Below, piece by piece: positions 1 through 9,173 of a stretch of 64,000 nt of DNA. The stretch's first letter is position 1. Every line of letters begins with the position of its first letter. A program made the translations under genes and the position numbers. This DNA comes from Brevibacillus sp. JNUCC-41. Lineage in GTDB: Bacteria > Bacillota > Bacilli > Bacillales > DSM-1321. The stretch spans positions 5,179,501 through 5,243,500 of the forward strand of contig NZ_CP062163.1 of the NCBI RefSeq assembly GCF_014844095.1, written 5' to 3'. Under the pieces are notes generated by a model. It was not told where the DNA came from and did no database searches. It saw only the letters and a list, made by a program, of their open reading frames with translations.

Positions 1-1095
1 ATACTCTGACATGATCGTATCAGAGTGGAAATCAGTATTAGCCCTTTGCAGCGCAGCTTCAGAAAAACGTTTATGTAAAATCGGGTCACTTAAAAGTCCC
101 ACCGCTTTTTCAGCAACCATATCCACATCTCCCAATTCACAAATATAACCAGTCTCCCCATCAACGATGACTTCAGGAATTCCGCCGATATTCGTCCCGA
201 TACAAGGAACTCCACATGCCATCGCCTCGAGCAACACAAGTCCGAAACTCTCTTTTTCCGATAATAGGAATATCAAATCACTGATTGAATATAATTCGGC
301 AAGGTTATCCTGCTTACCAAGAAACAAGACGGAATCATCGATTCCAAGATCTTTAGCCAATTTCAATACGGTTGTCACTTCCGGCCCGTCTCCTACAAGT
401 AAAAGCTTTGCGGGCATTTTCTTTTGAGTTAAATAAAACGCCTGGATGACGTCTTTCACTCGCTTGACCGAACGGAAATTCGAAACATGTATGATCACTT
501 TTTCATCTTCACTGATTCCGTATTCATCCTTAAGGTAATCTGAATTGGATTTATGGTAATCTCTTTCATCAATAAAATTATAGACGGTTTTGATTTCCTT
601 ATCCGGCGCGATTAATTCGTGCGTTTGCTGAACAAGGGAATTAGATACTCCAGTAACGACATCTGATTGCTCTATCCCGAATTTTATCAAATTGGTCAAT
701 GAGGGATCATGGCCTAATACGGTTATGTCCGTACCATGCAGTGTGGTTACGATCTTAACTTTATTACCCGACATCTGCTTTGCAAGGATCGCACAAACAG
801 CATGTGGAATTGCATAATGAACGTGAAGGATATCTAACTTCTCCCGTTTTACGACATCTGCTATCTTGCTGGCAAGAGCCAGGTCATATGGTGGATATTG
901 AAAGACTGAATACGAGTTCACTTCAACCTGGTGATAAAAAATATTACAGTACATCTTATTCAAGCGAAAAGGGAGGCTTGAAGAAATGAAATGTATTTCA
1001 TGTCCTTTTTCTGCAAGCATCTTACCTAATTCAGTTGCTACGACACCCGAACCCCCAACTGTAGGGTAACAGGTAATTCCAATTTTTAATTTCAT
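1..1095 (-). CDS. bshA: N-acetyl-alpha-D-glucosaminyl L-malate synthase BshA (partial, C-terminus cut by window edge)
   Basis: This family-4 glycosyltransferase transfers GlcNAc from UDP-GlcNAc to L-malate, the first step of bacillithiol synthesis. The protein starts [17 protein letters not shown], with the glycine-rich N-terminal loop of GT-B enzymes. It continues for 365 codons to the window edge and includes the nucleotide-sugar segment [16 protein letters not shown]. The start ATG lies 4 bp after the stop of bshB1, the next enzyme of the same pathway, so the two are very probably co-transcribed. In B. subtilis the same order (mgsA-bshB1-bshA) continues into cca and birA. Only the last few residues are missing. 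Confidence 0.95.
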   Translation of the reverse strand, partial: MKLKIGITCYPTVGGSGVVATELGKMLAEKGHEIHFISSSLPFRLNKMYCNIFYHQVEVNSYSVFQYPPYDLALASKIADVVKREKLDILHVHYAIPHAVCAILAKQMSGNKVKIVTTLHGTDITVLGHDPSLTNLIKFGIEQSDVVTGVSNSLVQQTHELIAPDKEIKTVYNFIDERDYHKSNSDYLKDEYGISEDEKVIIHVSNFRSVKRVKDVIQAFYLTQKKMPAKLLLVGDGPEVTTVLKLAKDLGIDDSVLFLGKQDNLAELYSISDLIFLLSEKESFGLVLLEAMACGVPCIGTNIGGIPEVIVDGETGYICELGDVDMVAEKAVGLLSDPILHKRFSEAALQRANTDFHSDTIMSEY

Positions 1096-1099
1096 AAGC

Positions 1100-1813
1100 T
1101 TATTTTTCTCCTAACAAGTCGGCATCGATCAGTAACGGTTTTTTTGTCATGAATCCCTCCGCATAGGCGACACCCACTTCTTTACCGAACATCCGCTCCC
1201 GTGCCTCTACAGTCTCGATATAGCCATTAACTAGCGGTGTTTCTACAGATATTTGACTTTTATCGAATTGGCTGCCATATGCCCTAAGGCTATCCAGCTT
1301 TTTCGATATTGTAGAAGTGATATCCACGACGAAGTCCGGTTTGTGAAACCCATTGATCATATAATAGTACATATTTTGGACACGATGAGAATCCAGGCCT
1401 TCTTCTTCCATATACTTTCTTACTCCTGCCGAAAAAACTGCTTCCTCGACTAATTTTGCACAATTACCATGATCGGGATGGCGATCTTCCAAAAATGGTG
1501 CAAATACAAGGGCAGGTTTATATTGGCGAATGACCGTAATGATTTGATTTATGTATTCCGCTTTCATGTATAGTCCCCGGTCGGGTAGATCAAGAGAAAT
1601 CCTCTTCACCCCAAGGATTTCAGCAGCCTTCTGCGCTTCCTCTTGCCGCAATGGAACGGTACCATTGGATGACATTTCAGCCTTTGTCAAGTCACAAATG
1701 ACAATTTCCCTGCCTTGTTGCACATATTTAGCGATTGTGCCGCCCATACCGATTTCAACATCATCCGCATGTGCGCCAAAAGCCAGGATATCTATGTTAC
1801 TTTTGTTTTTCAT
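1100..1813 (-). CDS. bshB1: Bacillithiol biosynthesis deacetylase BshB1
   Basis: A zinc-dependent LmbE/PIG-L-type deacetylase that removes acetyl from GlcNAc-malate in the second step of bacillithiol synthesis. The N-terminal metal motif AHADDVE (about residues 14-20) and the later HPDHG segment, which supplies another metal ligand, are visible. The length of 237 aa matches the B. subtilis protein. The start ATG follows an AAGGTGA ribosome site and overlaps the end of mgsA by 17 bp, indicating translational coupling. bshA follows directly. A paralogue, bshB2, often exists elsewhere in Bacillus, but the neighbourhood makes this the B1 form. Confidence 0.95.
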   Translation of the reverse strand: MKNKSNIDILAFGAHADDVEIGMGGTIAKYVQQGREIVICDLTKAEMSSNGTVPLRQEEAQKAAEILGVKRISLDLPDRGLYMKAEYINQIITVIRQYKPALVFAPFLEDRHPDHGNCAKLVEEAVFSAGVRKYMEEEGLDSHRVQNMYYYMINGFHKPDFVVDITSTISKKLDSLRAYGSQFDKSQISVETPLVNGYIETVEARERMFGKEVGVAYAEGFMTKKPLLIDADLLGEK

Positions 1814-2222
1814 TTATCTCACCTTGTTTTTGCCGTAGTTTTAGCCAGTCCATATACCCATGTTTCAACCCTTGTATCAGCACTTCTGCCGTGCCCATAT
1901 TTGTCGCCAAGGGAATTTCATATACATCTGATAGTCGTATAAGCGCCGATACATCAGGTTCATGTGGCTGTGATGTCAAAGGATCGCGGAAAAATAGGAC
2001 CATGTCCATTTCTCCGCGTGCAATCATTGCACCTATTTCCTGATCCCCGCCAAGAGGTCCTGAATGAAAACGATGGACGGGCAGTGATACTTCTTGCATG
2101 ATTCGTTTCCCGGTCGTACCTGTTGCAAATAATTCATGCTGCTCAAATACAGCTTTATAGGCTGTTACAAATCGAATGATATCTTCTTTTTTCTTATCAT
2201 GGGCAATTAAGGCAATTTTCAT
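1797..2222 (-). CDS. mgsA: Methylglyoxal synthase
   Basis: Converts dihydroxyacetone phosphate to methylglyoxal and phosphate, a bypass of lower glycolysis that relieves sugar-phosphate stress. The 141-aa protein has the family signature [10 protein letters not shown], with the catalytic aspartate at residue 60, preceded by a phosphate-binding ATGTTG loop (33-38). FFRDP (77-81) and the His87 region complete the active site. The gene sits between dapB (18 bp upstream) and bshB1 (overlapping), as in B. subtilis. Placement beside bacillithiol genes is sensible because bacillithiol is used in methylglyoxal detoxification. That functional link is established knowledge, not something the sequence shows. 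Confidence 0.96.
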   Translation of the reverse strand: MKIALIAHDKKKEDIIRFVTAYKAVFEQHELFATGTTGKRIMQEVSLPVHRFHSGPLGGDQEIGAMIARGEMDMVLFFRDPLTSQPHEPDVSALIRLSDVYEIPLATNMGTAEVLIQGLKHGYMDWLKLRQKQGEINEKQK

Positions 2223-2240
2223 CGTAAATCCTCCTGATCC

Positions 2241-3041
2241 CTATTCGATAATATTTTCAAGGCCGTATACAAGAACATCCAATTTCATGACGGTATCGAC
2301 GGCAAGTTTGACTCCTGACATGAAGGACGCTCGATTAAAGGAGTCATGCCGAACCGTCAATAGCTCTCCATCACTTCCGAAAAGCACCTGTTGATGGGCA
2401 ACCAGTCCCGGTAGCCGAACACTGTGGATATGCATGCCATCTACATTTGCACCTCTTGCCCCCTGGATGGTTTCTTTTTCATTAGGGTGCCCCTGTTGTT
2501 TTGTTTCACGTACGGCTGCAATCATGTCTGCCGTTTTGGAAGCAGTGCCAGAAGGTGCATCCAGTTTTTGATCATGGTGCATTTCTATGATCTCTACATC
2601 AGGGAAATACTTTGCAGCCATTTGGGAAAACTTCATCATCAAAATGGCTCCAATTGCAAAGTTTGGAGCGATGATGCAACCAATGCCCTTTTCTTTTGTT
2701 AATGAATCCAGCTTCGCTAAATCTTCCTTAGTAAAGCCTGTCGTTCCCACTACAGGGCGGATACCATGATTAAGTGCCGTTTCGGTATGGAACATCCCCA
2801 CTTCAGGTGTGGTCAAATCTATCAATACGTCCGCCTTTATAGAAGAAAAGCATTCATTTATATCCGAGAAAACCGGTGCTTCAATACCGTGAAAACCTTC
2901 TATCGCGGAGATGCTTTCCCCGTTATGCTTGCGATCTATGACAGCTGCCAATTCAAACCCTTCTGTCCTATGTACAAGCTTCACCGCTTCATTTCCCATT
3001 CTGCCACGTGGACCAGCTACAATCACTTTCACTTTACTCAT
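2241..3041 (-). CDS. dapB: 4-hydroxy-tetrahydrodipicolinate reductase
   Basis: Catalyses the NAD(P)H-dependent reduction step of the diaminopimelate/lysine pathway, which feeds peptidoglycan and dipicolinate. The 266-aa product begins [16 protein letters not shown], with the glycine-rich nucleotide-binding loop. It carries the catalytic/substrate segment [15 protein letters not shown], including the HH pair and the K..PSGT motif. I chose this start rather than an in-frame ATG 102 bp upstream because it follows a strong GGAGGAGGAAGG ribosome site and matches the family N-terminus. The first 8 bp overlap the end of ypjD. Confidence 0.97.
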   Translation of the reverse strand: MSKVKVIVAGPRGRMGNEAVKLVHRTEGFELAAVIDRKHNGESISAIEGFHGIEAPVFSDINECFSSIKADVLIDLTTPEVGMFHTETALNHGIRPVVGTTGFTKEDLAKLDSLTKEKGIGCIIAPNFAIGAILMMKFSQMAAKYFPDVEIIEMHHDQKLDAPSGTASKTADMIAAVRETKQQGHPNEKETIQGARGANVDGMHIHSVRLPGLVAHQQVLFGSDGELLTVRHDSFNRASFMSGVKLAVDTVMKLDVLVYGLENIIE

Positions 3042-3393
3042 CTTTACCTTCCTCCTCCATTTTCTCTTCTTTTCTTGTCCATCTATCTTTATCACGGGTT
3101 GTAAACTTTTCCATGACCAAATCATGCGAGTTTTGAAGGTCAATCCCTAAAGAATTGGCAAAACAAATCAACACAAAAAGCATATCCCCTAATTCCGCTT
3201 CAATCGTATTCTCTTCCTCTGTTGCCTTCTTTGGTTTTTCACCATGGTAATGATTGACTTCCCTAGCCAATTCCCCAAGTTCTTCAGACATGCGGGCGAG
3301 CATGGCCAGAGGGCTGAAATATCCTTCTTTAAATTGTCCTATGTATTGGTCGACTTCCGCTTGCATTTGTTGGATCGTCTTATGCTTTTCCAT
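3034..3393 (-). CDS. ypjD: MazG-type nucleotide pyrophosphohydrolase YpjD
   Basis: A small all-alpha NTP pyrophosphohydrolase of the MazG family, presumably cleaning up non-canonical nucleoside triphosphates. The natural substrate is not known. The metal-binding signature is visible as [10 protein letters not shown] followed by [11 protein letters not shown] (ExxE...ExxD). The start at MEKHKT is preferred to an ATG 12 bp upstream because GGGTGA precedes it at normal spacing. The product is 119 aa, close to the B. subtilis protein, which also ends [11 protein letters not shown]. It is the first gene of the ypjD-dapB-mgsA-bshB1-bshA run. Confidence 0.9.
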   Translation of the reverse strand: MEKHKTIQQMQAEVDQYIGQFKEGYFSPLAMLARMSEELGELAREVNHYHGEKPKKATEEENTIEAELGDMLFVLICFANSLGIDLQNSHDLVMEKFTTRDKDRWTRKEEKMEEEGKDE

Positions 3394-3560
3394 ATCGTCA
3401 CCCATTCTTGATTTTCGTTTTCAAACATCATACCTTCTCCATGTTAGCTAAAAGTGAAACAGAAGACAACAGATACGTTCGTGAATCAAAATTGCCCATA
3501 GTTGGTTAATTAGTTATAATAAGTAAATTAATGATAGGCAAACCTTTGGAGGTATGGGAC

Positions 3561-4433
3561 ATGCTTTTGGGCTTAAAATTGAAAAATATTATATTCATCC
3601 TTTTTGGGGCTGGGATATTCGCTTTTGGCCTCGTGCATTTTAATATGCAGAACAACTTGGCCGAAGGCGGATTCACCGGTCTCACCTTGATTATATATCA
3701 ACTTATCGGAATAAATCCTTCTTATTCTAATTTGGTTTTGAATATTCCTTTATTTTTAATAGGGTGGAAATATTTAGGACGCACTTCTTTCTTTTATACG
3801 ATTATCGGAACGGTCGGCCTCTCCGTTTGGCTATGGGTTTTCGAAAGATACCAAATCGAAATCGATCTCGGAAACGACTTGATGCTTGTGGCATTGTTTG
3901 CCGGGGTTTTTGTTGGTGTCGGGCTGGGCATCATCTTTCGTTACGGCGGGACAACAGGCGGAGTGGATATCATCGCCCGTTTTGCCCATCGTTACTTGGG
4001 GATGGGAATGGGACGGACGATGTTCATCTTTGATGCCGTCGTCATTGGCCTGTCCATCCTAACCTACCTTGATTACCGGCAAGCGATGTATACCCTTGTT
4101 GCCGTATTTATAGGTGCCAGAGTAATCGACTTTATGCAAGAAGGTGCCTATGCTGCTAGAGGTGCAATGATCATTAGTGATAAAAACAAGCAAATTGCTG
4201 AAAAAATCATGAATGATATGGAGCGGGGCGTAACCGTATTAAGGGGATATGGGTCCTTTACCCGCAATGACCGGGAAGTACTCTACTGTGTTGTTGGTAA
4301 AAATGAACTAGTCCGCTTAAAGACTGCCATAACATCGGTGGATCCTCATGCATTTGTATCTGTAAGTGAAGTGCATGATGTATTGGGTGAGGGCTTTACC
4401 CTTGATGAAAACAAGAATCCCATTGAAAGGTAA
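3561..4433 (+). CDS. ypjC: YitT-family membrane protein YpjC
   Basis: A 290-aa integral membrane protein of the YitT/DUF2179 family, divergent from ypjD. The first about 200 residues form five or so hydrophobic helices with an internal glycine-rich GGTTGGVDIIAR segment. The last about 80 residues form the soluble DUF2179 domain (ERGVTVLRGYGSF...). The start follows TTGGAGGT at 6-nt spacing and gives exactly the B. subtilis YpjC length. Function is unknown. Paralogues in Bacillus are proposed transporters or regulators, but nothing here decides that. Confidence 0.9.
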   Translation: MLLGLKLKNIIFILFGAGIFAFGLVHFNMQNNLAEGGFTGLTLIIYQLIGINPSYSNLVLNIPLFLIGWKYLGRTSFFYTIIGTVGLSVWLWVFERYQIEIDLGNDLMLVALFAGVFVGVGLGIIFRYGGTTGGVDIIARFAHRYLGMGMGRTMFIFDAVVIGLSILTYLDYRQAMYTLVAVFIGARVIDFMQEGAYAARGAMIISDKNKQIAEKIMNDMERGVTVLRGYGSFTRNDREVLYCVVGKNELVRLKTAITSVDPHAFVSVSEVHDVLGEGFTLDENKNPIER

Positions 4434-4531
4434 TCCTTTTATTTGTGGCATACCGATAGTTTGCAATCCTTATGAATGTTGCCCTACTAACTGAATTTTA
4501 TTAGTTATGTGCAGCAAATACTTATAAAAAT

Positions 4532-4566
4532 AAAAAAGGACCCCATCCAAGATGGTGTCCTTTTTC
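4532..4566. terminator. Bidirectional terminator between ypjC and the YugP-like gene
   Basis: An A-tract, a hairpin with arms AAAAAGGACcCCATC/GATGGtGTCCTTTTT and a T-tract lie between two convergent genes. The hairpin can therefore serve both strands. Confidence 0.85.
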
Positions 4567-4569
4567 AAA

Positions 4570-5244
4570 TTAATCCTCTTCCCTCATTCCTGTATACATA
4601 AGCAGAAGACGAACTAATTCCAGTACGGCTACAAGAGCGGCAGCAACATAAGTCATCGCAGCGGCACTTAATACTTTTCTCGTTTCCCGTTCTTCATCAT
4701 TCCGGATGACCCCGACGGAAACGAGTTGATCCATTGCCCGAGAAGAAGCATTGAATTCAACAGGCAGGGTTATCACTTGGAACAATACAGCGGCAGCCAT
4801 AAATACGATACCTGCTATTAATAAGCCTGGAATTCTGGCTAGCACCCCGATTAAAATCAAAATCCATGATATATTAGAACCGAAGTTAGCGACAGGCACT
4901 AACGCATGGCGGAAACGCAAGAATGCATATGCTTCTTTATCTTGAATCGCATGTCCAACTTCATGGGCTGCAACCGCTACACCGGCAACTGAATGGCCGT
5001 GATAGTTATCAGATGATAAACGCACCGTTTTATCCCTTGGGTCATAATGGTCCGAAAGCATTCCAGGTGTCTCTTCGACCCTGACATTGAACAGTCCATT
5101 TTGGTCCAAGATGGCCCGGGCCGTCTCAGCACCATTCATGCCAGAAGAGGCCGATACCTTTGAATATTTTTTATACGTGCTTTTCACTTTCATTTGTGCA
5201 TAAATCGGGATTAAAATGATAATCGCCAAATAAATGAAATACAT
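4570..5244 (-). CDS. YugP-like membrane zinc metallopeptidase
   Basis: A 224-aa membrane protein of the neutral zinc metallopeptidase family (Pfam Zn_peptidase_2; B. subtilis YugP is a relative). An N-terminal membrane anchor (residues 1-16) is followed by a soluble stretch with the HEVGH zinc motif (about 94-98). Hydrophobic helices and a C-terminal membrane segment follow. The start follows ATAGGAGG at good spacing. The substrate is unknown. In B. subtilis the relative lies elsewhere in the genome, so its place between ypjC and ypjB looks like a local gain or rearrangement. Confidence 0.85.
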   Translation of the reverse strand: MYFIYLAIIILIPIYAQMKVKSTYKKYSKVSASSGMNGAETARAILDQNGLFNVRVEETPGMLSDHYDPRDKTVRLSSDNYHGHSVAGVAVAAHEVGHAIQDKEAYAFLRFRHALVPVANFGSNISWILILIGVLARIPGLLIAGIVFMAAAVLFQVITLPVEFNASSRAMDQLVSVGVIRNDEERETRKVLSAAAMTYVAAALVAVLELVRLLLMYTGMREED

Positions 5245-5329
5245 GGTATCCTCCTATAACTATTATTACTCTTAATTCTATGGAATGAAGGCAACCGTGT
5301 CAAATATAGTGTTCTCTTCCCGTGTCTTT

Positions 5330-6115
5330 TTAATCATTATGTTCTTTCCTTGGTTTTTCCCTATCACCTTTATATTTTCTCCAACCTACATAAGAAAGCG
5401 TCATGATAATGATTGAGCCTGTCGATATGATGACCCACCAAAGGGAAGGATCTGTGTCATCTTCCCCCATTTCATCAAAGATGGTGCTCAGTTCGTTTTG
5501 CAACGCATCCAGTTCCTTTTGACTTTCTCCATCACTGATTACCTCCGGACGGTATTGGTTGATGTATTGGATCCTCGTGTCCAGTTGCTGCATCGTTTCT
5601 TTAGAAAGGTCGACTTTCAAGCTTGGATATATCATTTCATATTGTGATAGGAATAAGTTCAATTGGCTATTGAATGTAATTGTGTCTTGATTGATCGCGG
5701 CGTTCTTTGTTTGCTGGAAAGAATTCATCATTTGATCTTCCATCTCTGTCCAAAGGGGCTGATGGGTAGACTTGACCGCATCAACAACAAGCCGGAACTT
5801 TGTAACAGAATTAACCTTTTCGGAATCTCCCTTGTTCATATCCTTTATTGTCATCAAGGCCTCATTATGAGCTACAGTGATAATTCGAAGTTCGTCCATG
5901 TCAAGGATCTGCTCTTTTGCTGTCTCTTTTAAAAACCGGTCAGAAAAAAACGTCAGCATCTTTTCCGAATCTCCATATCGCTTCAACTTGGTCATTTCCA
6001 AGGCTCTATCGGAAATGTCATCTAATTGCTCCAAACTTGAAGAGGATTCTGCATAGACAGGGAAATGTAAGACGACAAATAAAACAGCAATGGTTAATAT
6101 GAATTTTTTCAACAT
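5330..6115 (-). CDS. ypjB: Sporulation-associated protein YpjB
   Basis: A 261-aa protein matching the YpjB family by position and architecture. It has a signal peptide (residues 1-22, ending VYA-E), a long extracytoplasmic alpha-helical region rich in charged residues, a C-terminal membrane helix (about 226-244, WWVIISTGSIIIM) and a basic cytoplasmic tail. The family is described as sporulation-related but has no known biochemical role. The start follows GGAGGGACGAG. It lies next to ypjA, as in B. subtilis. Confidence 0.85.
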   Translation of the reverse strand: MLKKFILTIAVLFVVLHFPVYAESSSSLEQLDDISDRALEMTKLKRYGDSEKMLTFFSDRFLKETAKEQILDMDELRIITVAHNEALMTIKDMNKGDSEKVNSVTKFRLVVDAVKSTHQPLWTEMEDQMMNSFQQTKNAAINQDTITFNSQLNLFLSQYEMIYPSLKVDLSKETMQQLDTRIQYINQYRPEVISDGESQKELDALQNELSTIFDEMGEDDTDPSLWWVIISTGSIIIMTLSYVGWRKYKGDREKPRKEHND

Positions 6116-6186
6116 GCTACTCGTCCCTCCTCATATCTCTACTAAAACGATATGAAAGAAAAAACATGAGTAGACCTCGTTCAACA

Positions 6187-6237
6187 TAAAAAAGTTACCC
6201 CTGCTTTTACAAAGCTGTATTTAGAGTTAACTTTTTA
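6187..6237 (-). terminator. Probable terminator after ypjA
   Basis: An outer stem AAAAAGTTA/TAACTTTTT encloses a small GCTTTtacAAAGC hairpin just after the ypjA stop. The A/T-rich flanks supply a T-tract on the minus strand. It is weaker than the other terminators in the window. Confidence 0.5.
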
Positions 6238-6828
6238 AGGGAAGGATAGAGTGATACGCTTATTTCTATATCCAAAGTACCAGCCGACAAAAATGGAAAG
6301 TATGCTGAGCCAAAAAGTGAAATAACCTATCGAATTCATATATACCAATAAATCACGGTATATTGGCATCATTTCAAAAACATAATCGATTATGTCATTA
6401 TGTATGGTCCAAATCCCTGCCACTATCATATGCCAAGGTTTTATTCGATAAAATGGTGCATATAATATACCTTGAATCGCCATCCCCAAATGAGAAGCCA
6501 TTAACATGTAACCTTCCCATGGCAATGAACCTGTTGTCACGTAGGTCATCAAATTCATTACAACTGCCCATATGCCGTATTTGAATAGTGTCATTATCGC
6601 CAATGCTTCCATAAGTCCGAAATTCCTTCTTAATAGGAAACCCGTTAAAACAAATACAAAAAACAGGCTGGCAGTCGGGCTATCCGGTACAAATGCCAAA
6701 AAAATCGCTGGAGTGTTTTCCAATTGACTACCGTACCAATAATATCCATAGGCTGTTCCGAATATATTTATTAATAATAACAAAACGAGCATTTGCCGAT
6801 TTGCAAGCCAACTGTAGATAACATTCAT
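6235..6828 (-). CDS. ypjA: DUF1405 membrane protein YpjA
   Basis: A 197-aa polytopic membrane protein of the DUF1405 family with about six hydrophobic segments. It has an aromatic-rich sequence (YGYYWYGSQL, PFYRIKPWHMI) and conserved family blocks but no enzyme motif I recognise. I place the start at MNVIYSWLA because GTGAGGG lies 7 nt upstream. Longer in-frame starts lack a ribosome site. It sits between ypjB and the qcr genes as in B. subtilis. Function is unknown. Confidence 0.85.
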   Translation of the reverse strand: MNVIYSWLANRQMLVLLLLINIFGTAYGYYWYGSQLENTPAIFLAFVPDSPTASLFFVFVLTGFLLRRNFGLMEALAIMTLFKYGIWAVVMNLMTYVTTGSLPWEGYMLMASHLGMAIQGILYAPFYRIKPWHMIVAGIWTIHNDIIDYVFEMMPIYRDLLVYMNSIGYFTFWLSILSIFVGWYFGYRNKRITLSFP

Positions 6829-6935
6829 TCTTTTACCCTCACTTACATTCTCATGTATACTCATTTTACAGGCCATCAACCAGAAAACCAAGTATTCATT
6901 TCAATTTCTTCTCATTAACGCTTCAATTTACCAAT

Positions 6936-6972
6936 AAAAAAGCCGACAACCGTGGTCGTCAGCTTCTTTTAC
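6936..6972 (-). terminator. Terminator of the qcrABC operon
   Basis: A hairpin with arms AAGCcGACaACC/GGTcGTCaGCTT is followed on the minus strand by a T-run, about 35 bp after the qcrC stop. Confidence 0.85.
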
Positions 6973-7004
6973 AACATATGAAAGAAAATCTGTTGATGGC
7001 TATA

Positions 7005-7772
7005 TTATTTTGTCGATAAACCTGATACAAATTCAGCCAATGTTTTCAATTCTTCATCTGTACCTTTGAACATGCCAGCTGGCATGGCGCCCTGGCCTTT
7101 GACTGCGATCTTAGAGATTTCCTCTGGCTTTAAACCAGTGTCAATTAAGCTTGGCGCTCCTGCTCCACCAGTTAATTCTGCTCCATGACAGCTGATACAC
7201 CCATTAGAATCCATCAATTTATACCCATCGCTCTCTTTATCAATATCTGCACCTTCCACGATCGCTCCTTGCTTCTTGGAAGCTTCCCAATCGTGATGGG
7301 CTGCGGATTCCCATGTTAAATAGAAAACGCCGGCCATTGCCAATAACATGAAGCCTACAGCAAAAGGACGTTTCGCCGGGCTCCGCTCTGTACCACGATC
7401 CAGAAAAGGTGCCAAAAGCAATGCCCCGAAAGCCAAACCAGGTATTACCATGGACCCGATTGCATTATAAGGACCTGAAGCATAGGTATACTTAAGTAAT
7501 TGGTAAAGGAATAGGAAATACCAGTCCGGCAGCGGAATATACCCTGTATCTGTAGGATCTGCTATCCTTTCCAATGGTGACGGATGCGCGATTGTCAGGC
7601 AAAGATAACCTACAAGAAATACAGCTCCTACCATCCATTCTTTTAAAAGGAAATTAGGCCAAAATGCTTCAGTTTTCCCAGGATATTCTGAATAATCTTT
7701 CGGAATATTCGGTTTACGGTCCGCGGAGATACGCGAGTCACCTACGAATTTCATACCTTTCCCACGATGCAT
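7005..7772 (-). CDS. qcrC: Menaquinol:cytochrome c reductase cytochrome b/c subunit QcrC
   Basis: This is the fused subunit of the Bacillus bc complex. The N-terminal half (about 45-155) corresponds to the last transmembrane helices of cytochrome b (subunit IV), including the quinone-site motif PLPDWYFL (80-87). The C-terminal half is a membrane-anchored cytochrome c domain with the covalent heme motif CISCH (192-196) and a likely axial Met230 in GAMPAG. At 255 aa it equals the B. subtilis protein. It is the third gene of qcrA-qcrB-qcrC and passes electrons from menaquinol to cytochrome c on the outer membrane face. Confidence 0.96.
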   Translation of the reverse strand: MHRGKGMKFVGDSRISADRKPNIPKDYSEYPGKTEAFWPNFLLKEWMVGAVFLVGYLCLTIAHPSPLERIADPTDTGYIPLPDWYFLFLYQLLKYTYASGPYNAIGSMVIPGLAFGALLLAPFLDRGTERSPAKRPFAVGFMLLAMAGVFYLTWESAAHHDWEASKKQGAIVEGADIDKESDGYKLMDSNGCISCHGAELTGGAGAPSLIDTGLKPEEISKIAVKGQGAMPAGMFKGTDEELKTLAEFVSGLSTK

Positions 7773-7828
7773 TGAACAATTCCCCTCCTTTATGAAAAGG
7801 TTTATTTGGTTTTTGGTTCACCATTCTT

Positions 7829-8503
7829 TTATAGCGGGCCTGAAATACCTTGTTTTCGGATCATCAGGAAATGAGCCGCTAGTAAAGCAAATAATGCTGC
7901 TGGCAGGAAGAATACATGGATTGCAAAGAATCGTGTCAATGTCTGTGCTCCAACGATGGTTGGATCTCCTGCTATCAATGTCTTGAGTGCCGGCCCCATC
8001 AAAGGTACCGATTCGACAATTGTCAAAGTAACTTTCGTTGCGAATAGCGCTTTCATATCCCAAGGCAATAAATAACCAGTCAAGCCTAATGCCAGCATGA
8101 TGAAGAAAATCAACACGCCGACCATCCAGTTCAATTCACGCGGTTTTTTGTAAGCTCCCTGGAAGAAGACACGAAGAGTATGTAAAAACATCATAACGAT
8201 AACTAGACTTGCTCCCCAGTGATGCATACCACGGACAATTTGACCGAAGGCAACTTCATTTTGCAAATAATAAACAGATTCCCAAGCGTTTTTAATGTCC
8301 GGGACATAGTACATCGTCAAGAACATGCCTGACAAGATTTGGATGACCGTAATAAAGAAAGTTAACCCACCAAAACAATATACGAATGCAGAAAAATGAT
8401 GTGCGGGGTTAACATGTTCTGGAACCTCATGGTCAGCAATATCCCGCCATAATGGCGTAATATCTAAACGCTCGTCCACCCAGTCATATAACTTTGTTAG
8501 CAA
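7829..8503 (-). CDS. qcrB: Menaquinol:cytochrome c reductase cytochrome b subunit QcrB
   Basis: A b6-type four-helix cytochrome b of 224 aa, the same length as in B. subtilis. Heme-ligating histidines lie in helices 2 and 4 (around HHWGASLVIVMMFLHTLRVFFQGAYKKPRE and HVFFLPAALFALLAAHFLMIRKQG respectively), and GYLLPWDMK marks the quinol-oxidation side. The start is TTG, supported by GGGGAGGCG a few bases upstream and by the fit to the family N-terminus. It lies 3 bp after qcrA and about 55 bp before qcrC. Confidence 0.95.
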   Translation of the reverse strand: MLTKLYDWVDERLDITPLWRDIADHEVPEHVNPAHHFSAFVYCFGGLTFFITVIQILSGMFLTMYYVPDIKNAWESVYYLQNEVAFGQIVRGMHHWGASLVIVMMFLHTLRVFFQGAYKKPRELNWMVGVLIFFIMLALGLTGYLLPWDMKALFATKVTLTIVESVPLMGPALKTLIAGDPTIVGAQTLTRFFAIHVFFLPAALFALLAAHFLMIRKQGISGPL

Positions 8504-8506
8504 TGT

Positions 8507-9013
8507 TTACGCCTCCCCATGCGGTTTTAGTTGACCCAAATAAAGTATTCCATCTTTTTCTTTCGTGTCAAAGACATCCAATGGTGAAACCGGCGGTGTC
8601 CCCTTCACATTCATTCCATCTTTCGTATACCTGCCATAATGGCAAGGACAGAAAAATTGATTCGGATTAGTCTTATCCGTATTCCAACCTACCGTACAGC
8701 CTAAATGTTTACAGATTGGAGATAAAGCAACGATCTTACCATCATCCGTTTTGTAAACCCATGCTGTATTTGTTTCTTCAGACTCATACCACCCATCGAC
8801 CTGTTTAAAACTAAAGTCGACACGGGTTGGTTCGGTAGTCAGTTCACCTACCTTCTGTTTAGTTGCAACGTAATCCCCGCCTTTATCAGCTGATAATACA
8901 GGATCAATTGCAAACCTAACCATAGGCATCAACATACCGGCCGCCATAAATCCACCAACGCCAGTAAGTGTGTAATTAAGGAATTGACGTCGTGAAACAT
9001 TACGCTTGCTCAT
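8507..9013 (-). CDS. qcrA: Menaquinol:cytochrome c reductase Rieske iron-sulfur subunit QcrA
   Basis: A Rieske [2Fe-2S] protein of 168 aa. The cluster ligands Cys101/His103 (CKHLGC) and Cys122/His125 (CPCHYG) are intact, and Cys106 and Cys124 are placed for the usual disulfide. The N-terminus SRRQFLNYTLTG plus a hydrophobic stretch (about 15-33) is a twin-arginine-type membrane anchor. It is the first gene of qcrABC, with a sigma-A-like promoter about 80 bp upstream. In B. subtilis this operon responds to ResD and AbrB. I did not identify those sites here. Confidence 0.96.
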   Translation of the reverse strand: MSKRNVSRRQFLNYTLTGVGGFMAAGMLMPMVRFAIDPVLSADKGGDYVATKQKVGELTTEPTRVDFSFKQVDGWYESEETNTAWVYKTDDGKIVALSPICKHLGCTVGWNTDKTNPNQFFCPCHYGRYTKDGMNVKGTPPVSPLDVFDTKEKDGILYLGQLKPHGEA

Positions 9014-9092
9014 GCGTTTTCCCCCCCTCTATTACTATACTGAGAGCCCAAAGGACCAATAAATAGCGACACTATAAAACTAGGACATTTCC

Positions 9093-9121
9093 ATGATATC
9101 TCAATAATTTACCAAGGTCAA
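9093..9121 (-). promoter_or_regulatory. Candidate sigma-A promoter of qcrABC
   Basis: Reading the minus strand, TTGACC is followed after exactly 17 nt by TATCAT, about 80 bp before the qcrA start. The spacing and the -35 are near consensus. This is an inference from sequence only. Confidence 0.5.
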
Positions 9122-9173
9122 TATTTGTAAAACCCAAAAGGTGGCAACTATGTGTCAAATTATGCGAAAAATC

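Noticed and set aside
167-989. Plus-strand frames within bshA
   Set aside because: They are antisense to a well-conserved glycosyltransferase and have no ribosome sites.
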